Below are positions 15,976-22,721 of a stretch of DNA of 25,963 bases, piece by piece. Position 1 is the stretch's first letter. Each line of letters begins with the position of its first letter. The translations under genes were made by a program, and so were the position numbers. The DNA is taken from NCBI GenBank assembly GCA_900766925.1, contig CAAFXG010000168.1, positions 1-25,963 of the forward strand, written 5' to 3'. This stretch comes from Lachnospiraceae bacterium. Lineage in GTDB: Bacteria; Bacillota; Clostridia; Lachnospirales; Lachnospiraceae. The notes beneath the pieces are model-generated. The model was not told the origin of the DNA. It worked only from the letters and a program-made list of their open reading frames with translations, and ran no database searches.

Positions 15976-16010
15976 TTTTGGAACTCCTTCAGTAAGAAAA
16001 CAAACCAAAG

Positions 16011-16050
16011 AAAAAGCAAGGCATATCCCCCAATCGTAGCCTTGCTTTTT
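16011..16050. terminator. Strong bidirectional terminator
   Basis: A perfect 12-bp stem, AAAAAGCAAGGC (16011-16022) and GCCTTGCTTTTT (16039-16050), encloses a 16-base loop with a C5/G5 run. T-runs follow on both strands. On the minus strand it lies about 60 bases after the 46-aa gene and would end the packaging/portal/minor head transcript. On the plus strand it could end a small RNA from the 15.8 kb promoter-like box. Confidence 0.85.
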
Positions 16051-16106
16051 TCATGCAATTATTTAATTAAATCTTAATTTAATATTTTAGTTGTTATGTT
16101 AAATTA

Positions 16107-16247
16107 TTATTTAAGTTGTTTGTAAAACTCTTTGTAACTTTCGATTGCCTTATCTGACGCTATCTCTGTAAGTTTATATATTTTTTCTTTTACATCAAAA
16201 TAATACCATTTATCGTTTGTCATAAAATACGGTTCATCAATAAACAT
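16107..16247 (-). CDS. 46-residue protein coupled to the MuF-peptidase gene
   Basis: The ATG overlaps the stop of the large minor head gene (TAATG), so it is translationally coupled to it. The product is MFIDEPYFMTNDKWYYFDVK followed by a helical EKIYKLTEIASDKAIESYKE tail, 46 residues, with near-equal numbers of acidic and basic residues and many aromatics. I do not recognise a characterised family. Immediate downstream position after a toxin-like domain is where an immunity or chaperone gene would be expected. It may instead be a small structural protein. It is followed by a strong terminator. Confidence 0.65.
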   Translation of the reverse strand: MFIDEPYFMTNDKWYYFDVKEKIYKLTEIASDKAIESYKEFYKQLK

Positions 16248-18277
16248 TATTTATTCCCCTTTCCAAAATACTTTGTAATAACCGCATGGACTTCTTTTGA
16301 GTATGCACTTGGATTTTCCCCCACTTCAACATCCGCAAATGCTTCCGCTTGAAACTCGTCAATGTTAGACAGTGAATACTTGCTTATCTTTACAGAATCA
16401 AGTTTTTCTTTTGCTTTTTTCAGCATTACTCTTTCTTCGTCTGTAGGCGCTATACCTTCAAATAAAAACCTTGAATCAAGCCTTCTACTAATAGAATCAT
16501 ACTCATTCTGTAATACTGATACATCTCCAACATATCTATCAAATATATCTGTAATTTCTTTTCTTGCTTTCTTTACGTTTGTAAAATCCGTCTGCATAAA
16601 GTTTCTTGATTTTGTTGGTAATGATTCACCAATATTCAAGATACCATGCGCATACTCATGTGTTGTCACATATTCAATTTCTTTTCCTTTTGGATATCTG
16701 ACGGAATAACCAGTATCTGCAAGTTCTCTTAACCTGTCTATGCCTTTATCGTTCATTTTTAATGGATTGTATTCTATTGTAGATTTGCCAAACTCCCACT
16801 CATGATACGTCGAAGCAAATGCAGGATTTCCTAATGCAGCTTCTTTTGGCATTGTCTTAACAGTTGTTAAAGGAGAATAATATCTTGTTCCTAAATCTTG
16901 CACCGTATTAACAATCCTATCCTGTGTATTTACATCCTTAATTCTGCTAATATTGAACGTATCATATGTCATGTTTGGATTGTCCAAATCAATATCAGCA
17001 ATAGGAACAGCATTTCCTAAAAACTTCTGTCTATACTCATCCCAATTATTCCATACGATTTTTCTGCCATCCGTGTTGATTTCTTCGATTGTTCTAATTT
17101 TAGATACATCTGGCTTAATTGATAGCTTGCCTGCGTTGTCCACGCTTAAAACGCCACGCAAAGAAAGCCTTGCTTTATCCAGACGCAATACATCACTGTT
17201 GTTGTCGCAAAGGTCTACCAGTTTATTTTTATACTGGCTTGCGCGCTCAAAATACTTCTTTGCGTCCGTCTGATCTAAACAGCCATTACCTAAACGCATA
17301 TTTCGTTTGTAATTGCGCTCATAATACCTCTGCTCCTGCTCAAGATTATATCTGCGCAGTGTTTCTTCTTCCTGTTCCTTGCTTATTGTTTTCGGTTCTC
17401 TGCTTATGCCCTCATAGTAACTACTGCAGGCGTCCTTACAGTTTGGGTGAAACAAGCCACTATTAACTGCACTACTAAGCAAAGGATAACCAGTCTGCGT
17501 GCTTTCTTCATAAGTTCCGCCGCCATATACGTCGTCAATAAATACTTGACCTAAAAACGGCAGGCATCTAGGGCACGCAGTACCACGTGAATTAATCTTA
17601 ACCGTATGCACGCCGTATCTTTCCCTAAAATTAGCCTGTCCCATTAAATTAGCGCGCTTATTAGCAGTACGCAAAGCCATTTCTGCATAACTTGCTATAT
17701 TAACCCTTGCGCCGTTCTTATACTGCACACAATTATATCCGGCGTTTAGAAAGTCCTTTGTTGCCATATCTATGCACTGCCACATACTGCCAGCACCAGT
17801 GTTATAGAATAACTGCGCCTTATAAAGCGTCTGCCTGTATACATCATCAGACATTCTAAGCAATGCAGTCTCAGCTTTTTTCATATCTTTAGTAGTAGCC
17901 TTAATAAGTGAGTTAAGCTTCTTCTGGTTATTCCTAAAAAAGCGACCTTGCATATTTGCTTTAGTGCCGTCCTTTGGTGCTTCATAGCCTTTTTTTATAG
18001 CCTTTAATAGTTCAATCTCCTGCTCACTTTCGCCTGTTGCGTATGCTTCTCTTATTGCCTTGTCTATCTCATCATTAAGCCTGCCCATATAGCCAGTCAG
18101 CACGTCATTATTCTGGGCGCGATACTGTGACAGACCGCTTAACATTTCAGCCTGCCACTGCGTCCAATTTATGCCTTCTTCGTATTCCTCACTTATGTGA
18201 TGTCGCATATTATTGCGCATAGACTTTATTAAAGATAATTCAATATCCTCAAAAGCATTTGTAATATCATAAGCCAT
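16247..18277 (-). CDS. MuF-type minor head protein fused to a zinc metallopeptidase domain
   Basis: A 676-residue fusion. Residues 1 to about 375 are a phage minor head (MuF/min-cap2) domain, with the zinc-binding pair CPRC (235-238) and HPNC (277-280). Residues about 395-676 carry HEYAH (540-544), the zinc and catalytic signature, then Y634, N638 and E641 in Y-x3-N-x2-E-F-x-A-E-A-F, the same spacing as Tyr728 and Glu735 of anthrax lethal factor. GC content falls at the domain border (25/60 at 17581-17640, 16/60 at 16501-16560), suggesting that the C-terminal part came from elsewhere. Known MuF polymorphic toxins travel in the phage particle. Substrate is unknown. The start overlaps the upstream gene by 11 bases. 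Confidence 0.85.
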   Translation of the reverse strand: MAYDITNAFEDIELSLIKSMRNNMRHHISEEYEEGINWTQWQAEMLSGLSQYRAQNNDVLTGYMGRLNDEIDKAIREAYATGESEQEIELLKAIKKGYEAPKDGTKANMQGRFFRNNQKKLNSLIKATTKDMKKAETALLRMSDDVYRQTLYKAQLFYNTGAGSMWQCIDMATKDFLNAGYNCVQYKNGARVNIASYAEMALRTANKRANLMGQANFRERYGVHTVKINSRGTACPRCLPFLGQVFIDDVYGGGTYEESTQTGYPLLSSAVNSGLFHPNCKDACSSYYEGISREPKTISKEQEEETLRRYNLEQEQRYYERNYKRNMRLGNGCLDQTDAKKYFERASQYKNKLVDLCDNNSDVLRLDKARLSLRGVLSVDNAGKLSIKPDVSKIRTIEEINTDGRKIVWNNWDEYRQKFLGNAVPIADIDLDNPNMTYDTFNISRIKDVNTQDRIVNTVQDLGTRYYSPLTTVKTMPKEAALGNPAFASTYHEWEFGKSTIEYNPLKMNDKGIDRLRELADTGYSVRYPKGKEIEYVTTHEYAHGILNIGESLPTKSRNFMQTDFTNVKKARKEITDIFDRYVGDVSVLQNEYDSISRRLDSRFLFEGIAPTDEERVMLKKAKEKLDSVKISKYSLSNIDEFQAEAFADVEVGENPSAYSKEVHAVITKYFGKGNK

Positions 18278-18479
18278 TATTAAACCTCTCTGTCATTAAC
18301 TGCTCGCACTTATAACTGTACTTGTTTGCGATTTTAATCATGCCCTTGCGCTTTTCCTCGTCGTGCTCACGTTCTGCACGACCTCGCAAGTCATACTCAC
18401 TGCACAAGCAATATCCAATTACATAATCGTAACCGAATATTTCAACCATCTCATCAATATAATTCTTTGGCTTTCCCAT
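18267..18479 (-). CDS. Small hypothetical phage protein between portal and minor head
   Basis: A 70-residue soluble protein, MGKPKNYIDEMVEIFGYDYV then IGYCLCSEYDLRGRAE and a charged helical end. It has two Cys close together (CLC) but no complete metal motif. AAAGGGGG precedes the ATG, and the end overlaps the minor head gene. I do not recognise a characterised family. Conserved position between portal and minor head suggests a packaging or assembly accessory. Confidence 0.65.
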   Translation of the reverse strand: MGKPKNYIDEMVEIFGYDYVIGYCLCSEYDLRGRAEREHDEEKRKGMIKIANKYSYKCEQLMTERFNNGL

Positions 18480-18490
18480 AACTGCCCCCT

Positions 18491-19948
18491 TTATACCATA
18501 CTAGGCTCGTCTACCTCGACAATGCCCTGCTCATTCTTAATACGTTTTACTTCCTCAGCTTTCCACTCGTCTGTCTTACTGTCGCCGTAAAGCTCATCAA
18601 TAATGCTTTCAATCGACATAACGCCCTGTGTCTTAGCTTTGCCCACTGTCTCAATCTGGCTTTCAAAACTAGGGTTCGCATATTCGCCAAACGTAACCTC
18701 AGCTTCTGTGTCCTCAAATGCCACGCCCTGCATTGCGCTTAATACCTTAAATGCCTTATCAATTAAGCCCTCAATGCAATACTGCAAAGCATATATAATA
18801 GTCTGACGTGTATATAGCGTTGTTTTTTCCTTTTCTCTCTGTGCTTCTGCATTATCCAGCTTTTTAGTATCAATACCCAGTGTACTAGGTGATATTAAGC
18901 CCTGCAAACATAAGTCAAGCGCGGTAACGTAGGTATTGAGGTAACTGTTGCAATCAATAATACCGTTCTGCGTCTCAATCTTGCTTGTGGCGTTTTCCTG
19001 CATCGGACTGCCTGTTGCAATAAATCTATTATCAAACGTATTGCCGTACTTAATTGCGCCTGTGCTTGCGTCCCTAGGTAATAGATCCTCGGGTATATAT
19101 GTCTTTGTCCTGTTTGCTCTAAGCGCATCAATCCACTGACTCCACGCCTCGTCAAGCGCATCAAAGTTATCACGCTTGCTATCAAAGACAGATTGTCCTC
19201 TACCTTCCCATTTATCAGACGCAAAGAAACTCAAATACTCTGCCATAATAAGCGACTTGTCAAAGTATACTGGCTTCAAGTCTTTTGTCTTATCTAACTT
19301 ATCAAGACCAATCTCATTATCGTATGCGTCATATAGCTTGTATTCAATATAACCATAGCCGTAACACTCTTTTAATACATAAGACACGCCCTGCTTATTA
19401 AATGCTTTCTTGAAACGTATTTCCTTAACTCTGCCACGTTCCCTCTTTACTTCAATTCTATCTGCCTCGTAAAATTCGATAATAGGGTATTGCGATATAT
19501 CTGTATCAACGCTTATCTTAAATGCTCCGTCACCTGTTACAAGTGCCTTACGCACTGCTTTTTTTACAAGGTTCTTAAAATCGTTCTCGCGCTCAATATC
19601 GTTCCAAGTGTTTTCTTTTCCGATATTTGCAATCTTAACGTCCTGCATATCGTCAACGCATATATTAGTGAGCGTATTTACGATAATCTTAGGCAGTCCT
19701 GTGTGTATCTTGCGTATCTCAAGACCGCGTGTACTGGTAGCACCCCAAAAACTATACTTGTAGTCTGGGATTGACTTATACAACTGCTCAAGCTCATAAC
19801 CTTCACCCCTAAACCAAATCTCATTTACAAAAGCATTGGCATCAAAGTCAAGCAACTCGTCAATCTGTATCTGCAAGCCGTTTGCACTTGTGAGGTTTAG
19901 CCAGCTTCTAATTGCGTTTTTAAGCGCGCTCTTTGTCCTGTTAAACAT
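18491..19948 (-). CDS. Portal protein (SPP1 gp6-like)
   Basis: A 485-residue portal protein. Family features: LEQLYKSIPDYKYSFWG near the N-terminus, KIVNTLTNICVDDM (LP.I.VN) around residue 85, a central VLKECYGYGYIEYKLYD region, and a C-terminal helix followed by a charged tail. Length and order match the SPP1 gp6-like portals of Firmicutes siphophages. The portal forms the dodecameric channel for DNA packaging and exit. It follows the terminase after a 240-base gap that is hairpin-rich, and has a perfect AAAGGAG ribosome site. Confidence 0.9.
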   Translation of the reverse strand: MFNRTKSALKNAIRSWLNLTSANGLQIQIDELLDFDANAFVNEIWFRGEGYELEQLYKSIPDYKYSFWGATSTRGLEIRKIHTGLPKIIVNTLTNICVDDMQDVKIANIGKENTWNDIERENDFKNLVKKAVRKALVTGDGAFKISVDTDISQYPIIEFYEADRIEVKRERGRVKEIRFKKAFNKQGVSYVLKECYGYGYIEYKLYDAYDNEIGLDKLDKTKDLKPVYFDKSLIMAEYLSFFASDKWEGRGQSVFDSKRDNFDALDEAWSQWIDALRANRTKTYIPEDLLPRDASTGAIKYGNTFDNRFIATGSPMQENATSKIETQNGIIDCNSYLNTYVTALDLCLQGLISPSTLGIDTKKLDNAEAQREKEKTTLYTRQTIIYALQYCIEGLIDKAFKVLSAMQGVAFEDTEAEVTFGEYANPSFESQIETVGKAKTQGVMSIESIIDELYGDSKTDEWKAEEVKRIKNEQGIVEVDEPSMV

Positions 19949-19988
19949 TACTATCTCCTTTCTTTACTTTTCTTTTTAACAAGTTTTT

Positions 19989-20023
19989 AACGCACGCGTG
20001 TGTTTATCGTGCGTTTATCGTGC
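19989..20023. repeat. Tandem 11-bp repeat and inverted repeat before portal gene
   Basis: On the plus strand GTTTATCGTGC is repeated head to tail at 20002-20012 and 20013-20023. The inverted repeat AACGCACG (19989-19996) and CGTGCGTT (20008-20015) has an 11-base spacer, and a CACGCGTG palindrome lies at 19993-20000. This is compatible with a terminase or regulator binding site, or with a hairpin in the mRNA leader of the portal gene. Confidence 0.55.
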
Positions 20024-20046
20024 TTTTAATCTGTGCCTTTCTCATT

Positions 20047-20153
20047 CTCTCCGCAAAGAGCGAGCTTTCATCAATTAGTAGTAGTAGAATGACGCATCAT
20101 TTACTTACCGCTATGGCTGTCCGCAGACACCGACGGGCTTTACACCGAAGTGT
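20047..20153 (-). ncRNA. Candidate structured RNA: four UNCG-capped hairpins
   Basis: In the gap between large terminase and portal, the minus-strand RNA can form four hairpins in a row: ACAC-UUCG-GUGU (20153-20142), GGUGUC-UGCG-GACAgCC inside CCG/CGG (20136-20108), AAUGA-UGCG-UCAUU (20101-20088) and CUCUU-UGCG-GAGAG (20060-20047). All loops fit UNCG. The last stem has a G-U pair that would be C-A on the plus strand, supporting the minus strand as the functional one. No ORF of note is present. Family unknown. Confidence 0.45.
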
Positions 20154-20188
20154 TTAGTTGTTTATGTGGGTACAACTTTAGACCTCTC

Positions 20189-21529
20189 TTAATCGTCAGC
20201 ATCTTTTATAATCTGCTTTATTGCGTCCATATCACCTATCTTAGACTTGTATGGCAACCACGCATACTGACACGCATTAATAAGGTGGTCGTGTCCGTCC
20301 TCTGGCAATCCTTCTTCTGTGTATGAATACGTGTTGCACTCGTCTATGTAATCGGTGCAGGTATTAACCACAAGAAAATCCCCGGTGTGCATCCAAGACT
20401 GTTGCAACTGTATTCTTGTTATTATTTTAGTCTTTTTCCACGCCCCTGCAAAGTCATAAATACAAGCCGTATTTCGTTTATATTTCTGCGCTTCCTGTAT
20501 TGTGCCTGCATCTGCGCTATCAATATACACGTTCTTACTAAATCCGTACTTAATCTTGCACGCTTCTGCAAACTCAATTAAAAGCGGTATAACGTCACTA
20601 GGCGCAAACGGAACAACCGCGTCTTTGTTGTTTCTACTGCTTGTAGTAAGCACAACGCACTTGCGTTCTTTTGTTATACCCACAAAAGCAAAAGACAACT
20701 TGTCGTGACTTTCCTTAGAATATGACGTATCACAACCTATCGTATAATACAGATATTTTAGCTTCTTAGCTTCTTCCTCTGTTATTATGTTCTCTGACTT
20801 AAGATTAAATACAAGACCTGTCGCACGCCCACGCAATCCCAGTATCTTATTCTTATACATTTTAGTGCCGACTGGTGCGCTTTGTTTCTTTTTTTCTATT
20901 TGCTCTGGCGTAAGTCCTGCATTATCAAGGAATGTAAAAAACCAATAACGCCAACTTGCGCACTCGGGTTCTTTTAATTCCTGCATAATACTTGGTGGCA
21001 CATCACGCTCATACTTGCTTATAGGTCGCGCTCTGTTTATAAATTCCTTGTATACTGGTATATCGGGACTGTCGGGGTTTAGCGTTGCAATCATGTATTC
21101 GTTACGTGTGGAAATCTCACGCACAAACTCAATATCCGCCGTATTTATCTCATCAATCAGCACGCACCCATACTGACCGCCAAGCGCATTCTCCCATTTA
21201 TCCTTAGTATCGTAACCCATTACAAGTATGATTTTATCTTCAAACTTAATGTGCGGAAACTTATAGTCTTTGTCGCCGTTGCCGTAGTACGTTGCATTCC
21301 TATGCAAATCAAGTATGCCGTTGTCCTGCTGAATTATGTTCTTTTCAACTACTCCTGTGGTACGTCCTGCAATGATGTGTAGCTTCTTGTTTGAAGCTGA
21401 TACCTTAATCATAAACTTAACGCCAGCACCTATTGTAGTTTTACCAGAGGCAGTCGTGCCTTCAAGAAAGTCCGCGTCAACGTCCATATCCTTAATAAAA
21501 TCTATGTATTTTTGCGATAACTTAAACAC
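20189..21529 (-). CDS. terL: Terminase large subunit
   Basis: A 446-residue DNA packaging motor. The ATPase domain has Walker A GTTASGKTT (24-32) and Walker B CVLIDE (122-127, D126-E127). The C-terminal nuclease has acidic residues at D267 (GCDTSYSK), D337 (YIDSADAG) and D411/D414 (DGHDHLINA). The order and spacing are those of PBSX/SPP1-type terminases. It is preceded by a small unknown and the small terminase, and followed by the hairpin-rich spacer and portal. Confidence 0.95.
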   Translation of the reverse strand: MFKLSQKYIDFIKDMDVDADFLEGTTASGKTTIGAGVKFMIKVSASNKKLHIIAGRTTGVVEKNIIQQDNGILDLHRNATYYGNGDKDYKFPHIKFEDKIILVMGYDTKDKWENALGGQYGCVLIDEINTADIEFVREISTRNEYMIATLNPDSPDIPVYKEFINRARPISKYERDVPPSIMQELKEPECASWRYWFFTFLDNAGLTPEQIEKKKQSAPVGTKMYKNKILGLRGRATGLVFNLKSENIITEEEAKKLKYLYYTIGCDTSYSKESHDKLSFAFVGITKERKCVVLTTSSRNNKDAVVPFAPSDVIPLLIEFAEACKIKYGFSKNVYIDSADAGTIQEAQKYKRNTACIYDFAGAWKKTKIITRIQLQQSWMHTGDFLVVNTCTDYIDECNTYSYTEEGLPEDGHDHLINACQYAWLPYKSKIGDMDAIKQIIKDADD

Positions 21530-21535
21530 ATCTTA

Positions 21536-21730
21536 TCACTCCCCTTTTTCTACTGTTGGAAGATACTGCAATCCGTCAATAGCCATATTCAAGGCATTAT
21601 ATTTGTATTTACGCAATGGATCATCATACTTATCTGTATCTTTACGTATGCAATTATCACGCATTTCCAAAAGCAGTCTTGTAGCTTCTGTTATTTCTTC
21701 ATCTGTATATGCGCTTGTCATTGTAACCAT
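21536..21730 (-). CDS. Small hypothetical protein between terminase subunits
   Basis: A 64-residue acidic/helical protein (SAYTDEEITEATRLLLEMRD ... YKYNALNMAIDGLQYLP). A helical soluble protein, no recognised family. A good AAAGGGGGA site lies upstream, and it sits in the operon between the small and large terminase genes with spacing of a few bases on each side, which supports it being real. Confidence 0.65.
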   Translation of the reverse strand: MVTMTSAYTDEEITEATRLLLEMRDNCIRKDTDKYDDPLRKYKYNALNMAIDGLQYLPTVEKGE

Positions 21731-21732
21731 AG

Positions 21733-22122
21733 TTATTCCCCCTTTAACTGTTCCATAATATCAGCCAGCTTCTCACTTTTGCCAACTGTAACGTCAAGCA
21801 CTTCCGCAAACTGTTCTCCGCTTATCTTCAATAGTTTTTCCAGTGCGTTTGCGTCGCCCTTTTGCATTGCTTTCATAACGCAAGATAAGAACATTGTCTG
21901 GTATGCGTTTATTTCTCCGTCAATGCCAAAAAACTTTTTAATCTTCTCAACGCCTGCGCCTTGCATCATTAGTTCTAACATATCGGAAGCCATTTGTTTT
22001 CTATCTCGTTTTGCTCTCCTAGCTTCTCCAGACGCAATACCGCCTAGCCTAGCAATCTCCCTTTGCTCTTCCTTTGTTCGCTCGCTCTGTGGTATCAAGT
22101 TTTCAATTCCTTCATTAGCCAC
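21733..22122 (-). CDS. terS: Terminase small subunit (DNA-binding)
   Basis: A 129-residue protein with the small-terminase-like motif ARLGGIASGEARRAKRDRKQ (about 24-43), a basic helix-rich N-terminal DNA-binding segment, and a C-terminal helical part (YQTMFLSCVMKAMQKGDANALEKLLKISGE region, about 74-103) likely for oligomer formation. Position just before terL supports it. The start is GTG at 22122, with AAGGTGG upstream; an out-of-frame ATG overlaps it by two bases. It would recognise the packaging site, which has not been located. Confidence 0.8.
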   Translation of the reverse strand: MANEGIENLIPQSERTKEEQREIARLGGIASGEARRAKRDRKQMASDMLELMMQGAGVEKIKKFFGIDGEINAYQTMFLSCVMKAMQKGDANALEKLLKISGEQFAEVLDVTVGKSEKLADIMEQLKGE

Positions 22123-22134
22123 ATTATCACCACC

Positions 22135-22236
22135 TTAATTATAATTTGTTGTCATGTGTACGCCTATGCCTACCAGAACAGGCACAAGCACGCACATAAG
22201 CATTATTGCTATGATAATTGATAATATTTTAATCAT
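22135..22236 (-). CDS. 33-residue single-pass membrane peptide
   Basis: A short frame of 33 codons. Residues 2-27 form one hydrophobic segment (IKILSIIIAIMLMCVLVPVL, then VGIGV) followed by a short polar end HMTTNYN. Start ATG overlaps the end of the GNAT frame (ATGA), with a GAGGTG ribosome site. No family is recognised. It may be a superinfection or membrane-associated peptide; function is unknown. Confidence 0.55.
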   Translation of the reverse strand: MIKILSIIIAIMLMCVLVPVLVGIGVHMTTNYN

Positions 22237-22721
22237 TCAATAACACCTCGCCTTTTATAAAAAAATGATGCAGTTTTGCATTTAGAACGCATAGATTTTC
22301 TATTGCAATCAATAGTTGATTTATTATTATTACAACGATTTACTGACAATCTACGCAGTTCCCAATTATTAGAATTGCAAAGTTTATATATAAAATTTTT
22401 TGCACTTGTTACAATACTAAAATCATATCCCATATCACTATAATATTTAGCTATACATGATAAAAATTTATATCCCAAACCAATTCCTTGATAATCTGGC
22501 AATATAACAATTCTACTGCATCTTTTTATTTTTTTATTTACACCGTGAGGTTGATGCAAAACGCCCATAAAACCAATAATATTATCGTTATCATATAAAC
22601 CAAAACATTTGCAAGCGGAAGATATTTCTGTATCTAAATAATGATATTTCCTAAATTTTGCCCACTCTCCAATGTCACATTTTTTGATTGTAAATTGTTT
22701 TTTTGGTCGTGGGCTATCATA
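22233..22721 (-). CDS. GNAT acetyltransferase domain, separated from its ABC partner by a frame break
   Basis: Frame B of a split gene, 162 residues from the slip point at 22721. It begins YDSPRPKKQFTIKKCDIGEW and contains the GNAT acetyl-CoA loop as RIVILPDYQGIGLG, followed by FLSCIAKYYSDMGYDF. The ATG at 22568 lies inside the fold and has no good ribosome site, so this part is probably made only as an extension of the ABC ATPase frame (22721-23311) by a -1 step. The whole would be a 359-residue ABC ATPase-acetyltransferase of the COG2401 type. The region is AT-rich relative to neighbours. The molecular function of this family is unknown. Confidence 0.7.
   Translation of the reverse strand, partial: YDSPRPKKQFTIKKCDIGEWAKFRKYHYLDTEISSACKCFGLYDNDNIIGFMGVLHQPHGVNKKIKRCSRIVILPDYQGIGLGYKFLSCIAKYYSDMGYDFSIVTSAKNFIYKLCNSNNWELRRLSVNRCNNNKSTIDCNRKSMRSKCKTASFFYKRRGVIE

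Larger units (their letters stand above)
15487..16106. other. AT-rich regulatory spacer inside the head gene cluster
   Basis: About 600 bp without a convincing gene, very AT-rich, with many copies of TGTAAG-type motifs, inverted repeats, a terminator near 16011-16050, and a TATAAT box on the plus strand at 15758-15763 preceded by the same GTG as the -10 region of the repressor promoter. Half-sites of the repressor operator (TTACGTT at 15629-15635, AACGTAA at 15743-15749) also occur. The plus-strand TATAAT box and the 16 kb terminator could bound a small antisense RNA of about 280 bases, but this is only an inference. Confidence 0.5.

Noticed and set aside
16953..17466. Overlapping plus-strand frames opposite the MuF-peptidase gene
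   Set aside because: Antisense shadows of a well-supported gene, without ribosome sites.
20041..20075. TTGATGA...GAGAAA pattern reminiscent of a hammerhead ribozyme core
   Set aside because: The core does not match the required CUGAUGA and GAAA arrangement with a cleavable NUH and a third stem.
19949..20188. HEARO-type or homing-endonuclease RNA
   Set aside because: No HNH or other nuclease frame follows, and the hairpin order does not match what I know of that RNA.
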